This document shows positions 8,363 to 16,339 of a stretch of DNA of 44,806 bases, piece by piece. This DNA is from CAYRWM01 sp964428055 (lineage in GTDB: Bacteria; Bacillota; Clostridia; Christensenellales; Christensenellaceae): positions 1 through 44,806 of the forward strand of contig CAYRWM010000015.1 of NCBI GenBank assembly GCA_964428055.1, written 5' to 3'. Position 1 is the stretch's first letter. Each line of letters begins with the position of its first letter. The position numbers and the translations under genes were made by a program. The notes beneath the pieces were generated by a model that ran no database searches, was not told the DNA's origin, and worked only from the letters and a program-made list of their open reading frames with translations.

Positions 8363-9085
8363 TCAACCTTCTTTTCCGGACATTATGTATATCTCATCAA
8401 ACTGTCTGTTCTGGCTAACAGATATCTTCCTGTCATGCCACAACTGAAGCAGAGCAACAAAAGTAACAGCTATCTCCATCGGATCAGATGTCTCGGTAAA
8501 TATACCGGAGAATCTGACTTTTTTATTATTCTTTAATAACGACATTATCTTTCTGGACTGGACTCTGACACTGAAACTGTCATGCTTCATGCTGACTTTG
8601 TCGTATAATTTTGCGTTTTCCTTTTTTTTCTGAAGCACTTTCCTGTAGGCATCTAGCAGAAGAGATACTTCCGCTTCCTCCCATACGACAGGCGATACCA
8701 GATCAGGTATCTCTTCAGGAAGCTTATAGAAAACATCTTCGGCATCATGTTCCAGTTCCTTAAGATCTGTACAAATATCTTTATATGCTTTGTAAATCTT
8801 AAGTCTCTCAATCAGATCGAGTTTCATCTCCTCGATCTCTTCGGAATCCTCAGACTCAACTGGCAGCAGCGACTTGGATTTGATCAGTATCAGAGTGGAT
8901 GCGAGACTAATGAACTCGCTGACCGATTCCATATCGGTTTCCTTCATGGTTTCCACATATTCAAGATACTGCGAAGTGACATCAGAAACGAATATATCTT
9001 CTATAGATATCTGTGCTCTGGCTATCAGGTGAAGCAGCAGATCCAGAGGGCCTTCAAATACCGGCAGTTTTATCTCATAAGGCAT
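8363..9085 (-). CDS. scpA: Segregation and condensation protein ScpA (kleisin)
   Basis: The kleisin that bridges the SMC heads. It begins MPYEIKLPVFEGPLDLLLHLI, the ScpA hallmark. The ATG at 9085 has AGGAGG 11 bases upstream (9102-9097). A GTG at 9097 is part of that SD and so cannot be the start. The protein has 240 residues. The C-terminal winged helix (VTFVALLQLWHDRKISVSQ) contacts the SMC cap. The SD overlaps the stop of the upstream M50 protease gene, implying coupled translation. Confidence 0.94.
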   Translation of the reverse strand: MPYEIKLPVFEGPLDLLLHLIARAQISIEDIFVSDVTSQYLEYVETMKETDMESVSEFISLASTLILIKSKSLLPVESEDSEEIEEMKLDLIERLKIYKAYKDICTDLKELEHDAEDVFYKLPEEIPDLVSPVVWEEAEVSLLLDAYRKVLQKKKENAKLYDKVSMKHDSFSVRVQSRKIMSLLKNNKKVRFSGIFTETSDPMEIAVTFVALLQLWHDRKISVSQNRQFDEIYIMSGKEG

Positions 9086-9100
9086 TTTTATCAGCACCTC

Positions 9101-9742
9101 CTATAGACCGAAAAGTGAGAAGAAATTCAGGTAACCCGTTAGGATCGCCTGGGATGCATTTGACAGCAGGAACGATACCGCTCCGGTAAAAACAAGTACG
9201 AGCAGTATTATGAAACCGTACCTGTAAAGAGCATATACTGCCGCGTTGGCCTTTTTAATGAAAAGAACAGAAATAATATGAAATCCGTCAAGCGGCGGTA
9301 TCGGTATCACATTAAAGACGGCAATATAAAGATTTATCATAATGATAGGCGAAACAATATTTATGAAAATATCATTTGCTCCAGCTCTGACGCCAAGAAG
9401 GAATATAAGACATGCTATGAATGCTATAATGAGATTCATGCACACTCCAGCTATAGAAACAAGTATCTCATCTCTCTTGGGATGCTTGAAATTCTTGGGA
9501 TTAATAGGTACAGGCTTTGCCCAGCCGAATCCGCAGAGTATTATTGCTATAGTACCGAATACGTCAAGATGTTTAGAAGGATCTATCGTTAGTCTTCCTT
9601 TTAATTTGGCCGTAGGATCCCCCAGTTTATATGCCACAAGAGCATGCGCAAACTCGTGAAAGCAAAGCGCTATAAGTATGGCCGGTATACTGTATACGAG
9701 CGATATAAGATAATCAGGGCTGAACCCTCCGTTTAACAACAT
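9101..9742 (-). CDS. Site-2 protease family (M50) membrane metalloprotease
   Basis: A 213-residue polytopic membrane protein with the zinc-binding HEFAH at residues 29-33 and the second metal motif PPLDG, with D152. It belongs to the YwhC/FtsH-independent group of short rhomboid-like M50 proteases found next to scpA in many Firmicutes; the substrate is unknown. The open frame extends upstream into recN, but that part is a low-quality Arg/Ser-rich stretch. The ATG at 9742 has GAGGAAGGAA in front of it and leaves a 19-base gap to recN, so I start there. At least four hydrophobic segments follow. Confidence 0.9.
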   Translation of the reverse strand: MLLNGGFSPDYLISLVYSIPAILIALCFHEFAHALVAYKLGDPTAKLKGRLTIDPSKHLDVFGTIAIILCGFGWAKPVPINPKNFKHPKRDEILVSIAGVCMNLIIAFIACLIFLLGVRAGANDIFINIVSPIIMINLYIAVFNVIPIPPLDGFHIISVLFIKKANAAVYALYRYGFIILLVLVFTGAVSFLLSNASQAILTGYLNFFSLFGL

Positions 9743-9761
9743 ATAAGACCGTATTCCTTCC

Positions 9762-11474
9762 TCAGACAGCACTGAGCTCCCGCTTTGTGCTGTCCGCATC
9801 GCTGACCATCTCGCTCGCATTGCTGAGCGCTGCCGCACCGCGGCCTCCCGACAGTCTTGAGACTTCTTCTATCTTCTCCTCTTTACCGAGTCTGCGTACG
9901 TGTGACACGGTATTGCCTGTATCAGAATCCTTTTCTACTACATAATTCGAGTCTCCGAAAGAGACTATCTGCGGAAGATGCGTGATACAGATAAGCTGCT
10001 TCGATCTTGAAATCTTATACATCTTCTCTGCTACGACTCTTGCCATCTTTCCGCTTATGCCGGTATCTATCTCATCAAATATGAGCACATCAATATCATC
10101 AATATTAGCAAACACATTTTTGAAAGCGAGCATTATTCTGGATATCTCACCGCCTGAAGCCACCTTGGATAGGGGACGTTCCTGTTCACCCGGGTTTGTA
10201 GAGATCATAAACTCGCAGCGTGTCAGTTCTCGCTGTGAAAAGTCGCACTCTCCTTTGGGAGGAATACCATCAAATGAAATGCTGAATGAGCATCCGCTCA
10301 TACCAAGATCCTCTAATTCACGTTTGACCGCAACTTCCAGCTCGCCCGATGCTTTTTTTCTTGCGTCGAGCAATTCGTTGTGAAGTAAAAAGAGCTTGTC
10401 TGTTATATCTGTTATTCGATGTTCTAACTCAACAGTTTTTTCACCGACACTGCTCAGTCTGTCAATCTTCTCCTCAAGTTCATTTCGATAGTTTAATATA
10501 CCTTCGACCGTTTCGCCGTATTTTCTTCGCATACCGTAAATGACATCAAGCCTGTCTCGTATTTCGCTTATACGCTGCTCATCATATCTTATATTGCCCG
10601 ATTCTCTGCTTATATCATGTGCAGCATCCTCTATGGTGTAATATGCCCCGTTCAGTGATTCATGTATACCGCTGAACACATCGGATATATCTTTAAGCCT
10701 CGCCACCCTGTCAATCACATGATTAAGGTCATTAAGGACCGTATGATCCTCACCGCCGTATAGTATCTCGTAACTCTCTTTAAGTATGTTGGCGTTCTCT
10801 TCGGCATTTTCGATCATTTTGAGTTCGCTCTCAAGTTCCTCATCCTCACCGGCCTTAAGATCCGCCTTTGCTATCTCTTCCTCCTGGAAACGGAGATAGT
10901 CAAGCTGTTTTTCTATCTCTTCCGAATCATATTTACTGATTTCTTCAAGTTCTGACCTGAGATCAGTATAATCATTTCTCAGCGATTCAATCTCATCTTT
11001 AAGTTCTGCAACAGATTGAGAAGCATATCTGTCCGCTATCTGAAGCTGATTCTTTGAATAAAGAAGTGACTGATGAGCATGCTGACCATGAAGATCAGCA
11101 ACAAGATCCATGCATCCCTTAAGGGAGCTAAGGCTCACTGCGGCTCCGTTTATACGGCAGGTGTTTCTGCCGTCTGCACTAATCTTCCTTGATACTATCA
11201 GCTGTCCGCCATCTTCCCTGTCCAGGCCCAGCATATCCGTTACAGTACAGTATAAGGCGTCATCAAGAAAAAAGACCGCCTCAACTTCGCCGTAATCGCA
11301 ACCGCTCTTGATCATATCTCTGTCGGCTCTCTCTCCAAGAAGGAGATTGATAGAATTCACGATTATGCTCTTGCCAGTGCCGGTCTCTCCGCTGATTATA
11401 TTGAGACCCTTATCAAATTCAACAATGGTCTCATTTATCAATGCGATATTTTTTATCCTTATACTCTCAATCAT
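9762..11474 (-). CDS. recN: DNA repair protein RecN
   Basis: An SMC-like ATPase recruited early to double-strand breaks. The 570-residue product has Walker A GETGTGKS at 29-36, a central coiled coil (about 150-370), the ABC signature SKVASGGEISRIML and Walker B LIFDEIDTGISG. The ATG at 11474 has AGGA seven bases upstream; a GTG one codon earlier is too close to that SD. It follows argR by nine bases, as in Bacillus and Clostridium. Confidence 0.96.
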   Translation of the reverse strand: MIESIRIKNIALINETIVEFDKGLNIISGETGTGKSIIVNSINLLLGERADRDMIKSGCDYGEVEAVFFLDDALYCTVTDMLGLDREDGGQLIVSRKISADGRNTCRINGAAVSLSSLKGCMDLVADLHGQHAHQSLLYSKNQLQIADRYASQSVAELKDEIESLRNDYTDLRSELEEISKYDSEEIEKQLDYLRFQEEEIAKADLKAGEDEELESELKMIENAEENANILKESYEILYGGEDHTVLNDLNHVIDRVARLKDISDVFSGIHESLNGAYYTIEDAAHDISRESGNIRYDEQRISEIRDRLDVIYGMRRKYGETVEGILNYRNELEEKIDRLSSVGEKTVELEHRITDITDKLFLLHNELLDARKKASGELEVAVKRELEDLGMSGCSFSISFDGIPPKGECDFSQRELTRCEFMISTNPGEQERPLSKVASGGEISRIMLAFKNVFANIDDIDVLIFDEIDTGISGKMARVVAEKMYKISRSKQLICITHLPQIVSFGDSNYVVEKDSDTGNTVSHVRRLGKEEKIEEVSRLSGGRGAAALSNASEMVSDADSTKRELSAV

Positions 11475-11483
11475 CACACAGTC

Positions 11484-11933
11484 CTAAAAAAGGATCATAC
11501 TGCATTTATTTGCAAACTCTGATGCTGAAGCAGTAGACTTCAGCGCTACAAATATAGTATTATCACCTGCGATAGTTCCAACTATACTGTCATCATCCAT
11601 CGTATCGATAGCCTCAGCCGCCGCATTTGCGCTGCCTGTCAGCGTCTTGATTACAACAAGATTGCCAGCGACATCTATTGACCTTACGACATCCTTGAAG
11701 ATTCTTAGTCTAATGTCAGTGGAATTACTGTCGTCACTGAAATTAACAGCATACTTATATACTCCCGCATCAGTCTGAACCTTGACGAGATGCATATCCT
11801 TGATGTCGCGTGAAACAGTAGCCTGGGTGACCTTAAATCCCATACCCTTAAGCCTTGATACAAGATCTCCCTGAGTCTCGATATCATACTTGGAAATCAG
11901 TTCCAACACTGCTTTCTGTCTGTTAGTTTTCAT
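11484..11933 (-). CDS. argR: Arginine repressor ArgR/AhrC
   Basis: A 149-residue ArgR. The N-terminal winged helix contains VTQATVSRDIKDMHLVKV (about 35-52), and the C-terminal oligomerisation/arginine-binding domain contains GTIAGDNTIFVA, where the acidic residue contacts arginine. It overlaps the 3' end of nadK by 11 bases. No arginine genes lie in the window, so its regulatory targets must be elsewhere; the recN location is a conserved genomic habit rather than a functional link. Confidence 0.95.
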   Translation of the reverse strand: MKTNRQKAVLELISKYDIETQGDLVSRLKGMGFKVTQATVSRDIKDMHLVKVQTDAGVYKYAVNFSDDSNSTDIRLRIFKDVVRSIDVAGNLVVIKTLTGSANAAAEAIDTMDDDSIVGTIAGDNTIFVALKSTASASEFANKCSMILF

Positions 11934-12765
11934 AATACCTGTCCGTTTCCAGATTAGAGTTCAATTTGAACTTTAATATGTCAAAGAAATTCCTTTCCTG
12001 AAATCTTATGAACCTCGCAAAGAGATCGGATTTTTTAATTATACATACCTCATCCTTTGATATTCCGAAGCACTCTACACCATCACCCGATACTACAGCT
12101 TTATTAATGTCGGATTTAAGTCTTAGTCCTACCTCGTCATGGTCATTTATGACTATACTCTTTGATGAGAGAGTATGCGGACAAATAGGAGTTATAAGAA
12201 GACAAGAAGCATCGGGAGCTATAACCGGACCGCCAGCCGAAAGCGAATAGGCGGTAGAACCTGTAGGTGTGCATACAATCATGCCGTCACAAAGATAATG
12301 ATCTATGGGCTGTCCGTTTATGGATATCTCAATATCAACTATCCTGGAAACACTGGCATGTGATAAAACGAAATCATTGAGTGCAGTAAAAACAAAGTCA
12401 TCGCCCTCTTTTGAACAGCTCAGCATAACCCTGTTGTCAATAAAATAATCGCCTGCTAATATGCTTTCTACAGAACTGTCAATATCAACCATGTCGAGCT
12501 CTGAAAGATAACCCAGATGCCCGAGATTGATACTTACAATCCCTACATTCTTCTCAGCAAATGAACGTGATGCGGCGAGTATTGTACCGTCACCGCCTAA
12601 TACATACAGAAAATCGCACTCAATATCATCTCTAGATTCTTTGAGTCCTATAAGATCTGTATAAAAAACAAGCTCCTGATCCCTCCTCAGTATGCTGTTC
12701 TTCACAGCCGAAGCGCATTTCTGTCCGGGATCCTTGCTGCTGTTGTAGAGGATGCCAAATCTCAT
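11923..12765 (-). CDS. nadK: NAD kinase
   Basis: Phosphorylates NAD to NADP. The 280-residue product has the GGDGT motif at 57-61 with the following ATP/NAD-binding loop, GHLGYLSE, and the TPTGSTAYSLSAGGPV motif around 150-165. The ATG at 12765 has TGGAG six bases upstream; an upstream in-frame TTG at 12777 overlaps that SD. It is the first gene after a good promoter at 12808-12836, so nadK-argR-recN can be expressed apart from tlyA. Confidence 0.95.
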   Translation of the reverse strand: MRFGILYNSSKDPGQKCASAVKNSILRRDQELVFYTDLIGLKESRDDIECDFLYVLGGDGTILAASRSFAEKNVGIVSINLGHLGYLSELDMVDIDSSVESILAGDYFIDNRVMLSCSKEGDDFVFTALNDFVLSHASVSRIVDIEISINGQPIDHYLCDGMIVCTPTGSTAYSLSAGGPVIAPDASCLLITPICPHTLSSKSIVINDHDEVGLRLKSDINKAVVSGDGVECFGISKDEVCIIKKSDLFARFIRFQERNFFDILKFKLNSNLETDRYYEN

Positions 12766-12807
12766 GATATGCTCCAATGCATATTAGTCTATAATTATTC
12801 ATTAAAG

Positions 12808-12836
12808 AGTATACTAAATAATGTTTTTTTATTCAA
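12808..12836 (-). promoter_or_regulatory. Sigma-A promoter of nadK-argR-recN
   Basis: TTGAAT (12836-12831), a 17-base spacer and TATACT (12813-12808) on the minus strand, about 35 bases before the nadK start. Part of the -35 overlaps the tlyA stop region. Confidence 0.7.
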
Positions 12837-13632
12837 GATTTGTATGAGCTTCACTGACAGTGTCGTCAATATCAGAATCACTCACATTAGCGTCGATATG
12901 ATTGCTTAACCTACATATAAACTCTATATTTCCGTTGGGTCCTTTAACAGGAGAGTATGATATACCGGGCATTGTGTATCCGGAATCTTCAGCAAATCCC
13001 CTGACACTTTTTATGACATCTTTATGGACAGCGGGGTCTCGAACCACTCCTTTTTTACCGACAAACCTACGCCCTGCCTCAAACTGCGGTTTAATGAGAG
13101 CAAGAACATCAAACTCGGCCGAACGCTCAAGACAACTGATTGCGGGAAGAATCTTTCCGAGAGATATGAAAGAAACATCTATAACGGCAGCATCCAGTGC
13201 GTGTTTGAACATTTCGCTTTTAAGGTATCTGGCGTTCGTACGTTCATACAGTTTTACTCTGTCATCATTTCTGAGCTTCCAGTCAAACTGGCCGTAACCG
13301 ACGTCAACAGCGTAAACAAAAGCAGCGCCGCCCATAAGAAGGCAGTCAGTGAAACCTCCTGTAGATGCACCAATATCTATAAACACTTTACCCTCGGGAT
13401 TATAAGAAAAGACCTTGAGTGCTTTTTCAAGCTTATATCCGCCACGGCTAACATAAGGACATGGATTACCAGTAATCTCGATCTTAATGTCATCTTCAGG
13501 AAATGTATCGGAAGGATTTTTTACGCTGATACCGTTCACCCTTACGATACCTTCGATCACCATGTTTTTAGCCTTTTCTCTCGATGGCGCTATGCCGGCC
13601 TCCGCCAGCAGCAAATCAATCCTTTTTTTCAT
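12829..13632 (-). CDS. tlyA: TlyA family rRNA 2'-O-methyltransferase
   Basis: A 267-residue protein with an N-terminal S4 domain (KKRIDLLLAEAGIAPSREKAK) and a Rossmann FtsJ-like methyltransferase domain containing FIDIGASTGGFTDCLL (SAM binding) and DVGYGQFDWKLR. TlyA enzymes methylate ribose in 16S and/or 23S rRNA. The ATG at 13632 gives the canonical MKKRIDLLL start; 16 further upstream codons lie inside the oapA gene and have no family match. The start overlaps oapA by 17 bases, which fits coupled translation. The C-terminal ~20 residues are acidic (SDSDIDDTVSE) and look like a non-conserved tail. Confidence 0.93.
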   Translation of the reverse strand: MKKRIDLLLAEAGIAPSREKAKNMVIEGIVRVNGISVKNPSDTFPEDDIKIEITGNPCPYVSRGGYKLEKALKVFSYNPEGKVFIDIGASTGGFTDCLLMGGAAFVYAVDVGYGQFDWKLRNDDRVKLYERTNARYLKSEMFKHALDAAVIDVSFISLGKILPAISCLERSAEFDVLALIKPQFEAGRRFVGKKGVVRDPAVHKDVIKSVRGFAEDSGYTMPGISYSPVKGPNGNIEFICRLSNHIDANVSDSDIDDTVSEAHTNLE

Positions 13633-14155
13633 CTCTACCGCCGCTGAAGAAATGTATGACCGAACCTGCGGCCAGAACAATCTCCTTATTCTTTTTCATT
13701 GCAATCTTCTTGCCGTTTGCCTTACCAGCGATAGTCGCAACAGATATCGCTGTCGATATTATAATGCTTATTATGAGTTCTTCTCTGCTACTCATATTGG
13801 CAGCAGCACGTATCGTTATGGCAGCGCCAGCAGACCCGCTTATGATGCCGCAAATATCACCTATAACATCATTACAGATATTTGATACCATCTCTGCATT
13901 CTTGATTAAAGGCAGTGCGTACTGTGCCTTTTTAATCTTTCTTGAACACATGGCGATTATAGGTGCCTCATCACAAGTTGCTACAGCAACGCCGAGAATA
14001 TCGGAGAATACTCCGACCGCTATAAGTATCACAACAATAATAACAGCACTGAAGACCGGCAGGTTGGAAATAAACAACTCACATATCAGTGAAAAACCCG
14101 CAGCCAACAGCGCCGCTAATATAATTATTTTTATTATCCAGTGCTTTACTTTCAT
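13616..14155 (-). CDS. oapA: OLE-associated protein A (OapA), DUF21-like membrane protein
   Basis: A 179-residue hydrophobic protein with about four membrane segments (roughly 5-27, 35-58, a segment after 96, and 131-147). The central stretch CNDVIGDICGIISG contains a DxxxD motif (D96 and D100), the hallmark of OapA, whose equivalent aspartates in Halalkalibacterium halodurans are functionally essential. Together with the DUF21/CorB-like sequence VATCDEAP and the position between a structured RNA and tlyA, this identifies OapA, the membrane partner of OLE RNA. OapA is thought to anchor OLE RNA at the membrane and to affect Mg2+, cold and alcohol tolerance (known from other species). The ATG at 14155 has no SD; a TTG at 14161 is an alternative. 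It overlaps tlyA by 17 bases. Confidence 0.85.
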   Translation of the reverse strand: MKVKHWIIKIIILAALLAAGFSLICELFISNLPVFSAVIIVVILIAVGVFSDILGVAVATCDEAPIIAMCSRKIKKAQYALPLIKNAEMVSNICNDVIGDICGIISGSAGAAITIRAAANMSSREELIISIIISTAISVATIAGKANGKKIAMKKNKEIVLAAGSVIHFFSGGRDEKKD

Positions 14156-14162
14156 AATCAAA

Positions 14163-14692
14163 CAGGTGGCAGTAATACAGGTAAACTTTGCAGCTTATAG
14201 TCCAGCAGGATTTCCCTACGGTCTACTTCCCGTCGCCGCGGAAGCGGTTTCCCTTTAAAGTCCGCATGACAGTGTTACCATCAGTCAGGCTGGATTGCCT
14301 TTAACTACACTATAATCCCCATATTACTATTACAGCCTAGGAGCTTTCCTCAACAGCACACACTTTGATTTTTAGTCTTTTTTGCCAATAAGGTTTCAGG
14401 TCTGGACCATTCACAATATCAACTCAAGATAGGCTACACTGTACACAGCTATAAGCCGCATAACAGGTTTAACCCCGGTCAGTAACCAATGGTGGCCACC
14501 AAACCAGGTCTCCACGAAAGCTGGGTTTACCTCTGTATGCCCTTACAGATTGCCCATCAATCTTAACTCCCAGCACCAGCTCATGATGGGGCGTCACAAG
14601 CCAACACCAGAAACTTCATCGATTTGCCCTTTGACGAATTTTTAGGCCCGTCTTCAAAATCAACAGTACCGACTAGGATACTGCACCACCTG
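14163..14692 (-). ncRNA. ole: OLE RNA (ornate large extremophilic RNA)
   Basis: The gap between recA and oapA has no supported gene on either strand. It looks like a large structured RNA. The ends pair: CAGGTGG (14692-14686) with CCACCTG (14169-14163), then CAGTA (14683-14679) with TACTG (14174-14170) across a 2-base bulge. Internal helices include TCTGTA/TACAGA (14549-14544 with 14537-14532), AGGCT/AGCCT stacked on GGATT/AATCC (14338-14287), and CTTCC/GGAAG (14244-14226). A consensus promoter puts the transcript start almost exactly at the first paired base. The length (about 530 nt, slightly below the usual ~610) and the position directly before oapA-tlyA-nadK-argR-recN match OLE loci. OLE RNA forms a membrane-associated RNP with OapA and other proteins. 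The ends are inferred from the closing helix; I could not run the Rfam covariance model. Confidence 0.85.
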
Positions 14693-14699
14693 ATAGATT

Positions 14700-14728
14700 A
14701 TCTTAACTAATAAAACGGTTTAATGCAA
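14700..14728 (-). promoter_or_regulatory. Sigma-A promoter of OLE RNA-oapA
   Basis: TTGCAT (14728-14723), a 17-base spacer and TAAGAT (14705-14700) on the minus strand, beginning seven bases after the recA stop codon. The predicted start near 14693 is adjacent to the 5' strand of the closing helix. Confidence 0.75.
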
Positions 14729-14734
14729 GTATAA

Positions 14735-15751
14735 CTATTCTTCGTCCTTAGGAGCAGGTTCAGATCTATCGATACCGCATGCTTTATAAATAGCAGCTTC
14801 GACTTCCTTGGCAACATCAGGATTATCCGCAAGATACTGTCTCGCATTATCCTTGCCCTGTCCGATCTTTTCGCCTTTGTAAGAGAACCAGGCTCCTGAT
14901 TTTTCTATTATATTATTCTGAACACCCAGATTAATAAGGCTGCACTCTTTACTTATACCTGTGCCGTAATAGATCTCAAACTCAGCAGTCTTGAACGGAG
15001 GAGCAACTTTATTCTTAACTACTTTGATGCGAGTTCTGTTACCTACCATAGCATCCCCGACTTTTATAGTTTCAATTCTTCTGACATCCAGTCTAACAGT
15101 TGCATAGAATTTGAGTGCCTTGCCGCCGGTAGTAGTCTCGGGATTGCCGAACATAACGCCGACTTTCTCTCTGAGCTGATTTATGAATATAACAGTACAA
15201 TTAGATTTATTAATCACACCTGTCAGTTTTCTCAGCGCCTGTGACATAAGTCTGGCCTGAAGTCCGACATGCGAATCACCCATAAGTCCTTCCAGCTCAG
15301 CTTTGGGTACAAGAGCTGCAACAGAGTCCACTACTACGATATCCATGGCACCGCTCCTGACAAGCGCTTCGGTTATCTCAAGCGCCTGCTCACCTGTATC
15401 TGGCTGCGAAACGTAAAGATTCTCTGTATCAACCCCCAGATTCTTGGCATAGACGGGATCAAGTGCATGCTCCGCATCTATAAAGGCTGCCGCGCCGCCT
15501 GCTTTCTGTGCTTCAGCTATAACATGAAGCGCCACAGTTGTCTTACCGGAAGACTCAGGTCCGTATATCTCTACGATACGTCCCTTTGGAACTCCACCTA
15601 CTCCGAGCGCCAGGTCAAGTTCCATGCATCCCGTAGGAATAACTTCAACATTAAAGTTATTTACGGAATCGCCAAGCTTCATAACTGCGCCTTTACCGAA
15701 CTGCTTTTCTATATGCTCAATTGCGAGCTCCAATGCTTTATCTTTTTCCAT
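14735..15751 (-). CDS. recA: Recombinase RecA
   Basis: A 338-residue RecA with Walker A GPESSGKT at 64-71, the MAW/L1 region, and L2 with NQLREKVGVMFGNPETTTGGKALKFY. The SD CGGAGGAGAG precedes the ATG. RecA forms the ATP-dependent strand-exchange filament and stimulates LexA autocleavage. No recX gene follows; instead the OLE RNA promoter begins directly after the stop codon. I see no clear terminator between them, so read-through from recA into OLE is possible. Confidence 0.98.
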   Translation of the reverse strand: MEKDKALELAIEHIEKQFGKGAVMKLGDSVNNFNVEVIPTGCMELDLALGVGGVPKGRIVEIYGPESSGKTTVALHVIAEAQKAGGAAAFIDAEHALDPVYAKNLGVDTENLYVSQPDTGEQALEITEALVRSGAMDIVVVDSVAALVPKAELEGLMGDSHVGLQARLMSQALRKLTGVINKSNCTVIFINQLREKVGVMFGNPETTTGGKALKFYATVRLDVRRIETIKVGDAMVGNRTRIKVVKNKVAPPFKTAEFEIYYGTGISKECSLINLGVQNNIIEKSGAWFSYKGEKIGQGKDNARQYLADNPDVAKEVEAAIYKACGIDRSEPAPKDEE

Positions 15752-15788
15752 CTTCTCTCCTCCGAAGTAAAGTCAAATGACCTTCACT

Positions 15789-16337
15789 CTATTCAAGAAC
15801 ACCCTTGTTCTTTTTGAAGTACAAAATGCAGGATATGACCGAAAGTGCAACGCTGATGTAAATGAGTATCATTCCCAGCATATTATCAAACCATGCTATA
15901 CCGAACATGCCGAAGAACCAGCCGTTCAGAAGCAGCAATGCTAGTGCGACCATCTGAAAGACAGTCTTTAATTTACCTGACATATCCGCAGCAATGACCT
16001 TTCCTTTTGAAACTGCTATCATTCTGAAAGCACTGATAATAAACTCTCTGGCGAGCAGGACAAGCGTTACCCAGAACGGGATAATGTTCCAGTCCTGAAG
16101 TATAAGCAGAGCAGCCAGAACGAGAAGCTTGTCTGCCATAGGGTCCATCAGCTTCCCGAAATCCGTGATCTGATTCCACTTTCTCGCAAGATAGCCGTCA
16201 AGAAGATCCGTTACAGAAGCGGCTATAAAAACTATCGCCGCCCAAAGGTTCCAGTCCGGTATCTGAAATACATAGAAAAGAACAAATACGGGTATAAGTA
16301 TGATACGTACTAGGGTCAAAGCATTCGGAACATTCAT
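15789..16337 (-). CDS. pgsA: CDP-diacylglycerol--glycerol-3-phosphate 3-phosphatidyltransferase
   Basis: The committed step to phosphatidylglycerol. The 182-residue membrane protein has the complete CDP-alcohol phosphotransferase signature D-x2-DG-x2-AR-x8-G-x3-D-x3-D: D44, D47, G48, A51, R52, G61, D65, D69. Hydrophobic helices flank it on both sides. It lies two bases after rimO, giving rimO-pgsA-recA, a standard Firmicutes order. Confidence 0.96.
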   Translation of the reverse strand: MNVPNALTLVRIILIPVFVLFYVFQIPDWNLWAAIVFIAASVTDLLDGYLARKWNQITDFGKLMDPMADKLLVLAALLILQDWNIIPFWVTLVLLAREFIISAFRMIAVSKGKVIAADMSGKLKTVFQMVALALLLLNGWFFGMFGIAWFDNMLGMILIYISVALSVISCILYFKKNKGVLE

Positions 16338-16339
16338 CT

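Noticed and set aside
9743..9838. N-terminal extension of the M50 protease into recN
   Set aside because: Would overlap recN by 77 bases with an Arg/Ser-rich sequence; the inner ATG has a good SD and starts the first membrane segment.
13024..13647. 207-residue plus-strand open frame opposite tlyA
   Set aside because: Lies entirely opposite the well-supported tlyA methyltransferase; composition is not protein-like.
13584..14258. 224-residue plus-strand open frame opposite oapA and tlyA
   Set aside because: Low-complexity hydrophobic reading that mirrors the oapA membrane helices; no SD, no family resemblance, and minus-strand genes are secure.
14341..14351. GAGGAAAG-like element resembling the RNase P RNA P4 strand
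   Set aside because: The matching RNase P element (ACAGAA...) and overall layout are absent, and the element is inside the RNA whose context fits OLE.
14163..14692. tmRNA, group II intron or decayed protein gene as an explanation of the recA-oapA gap
   Set aside because: No tRNA-like end, no tag reading frame, no intron-encoded protein or domain V, and no frame with family similarity; paired ends and a promoter favour a structured RNA.
15769..15783. Near-palindrome AAGTCA-AA-TGACCTT upstream of recA as a LexA box
   Set aside because: Does not match the Firmicutes LexA consensus (GAAC-N4-GTTC), and no promoter is aligned with it.
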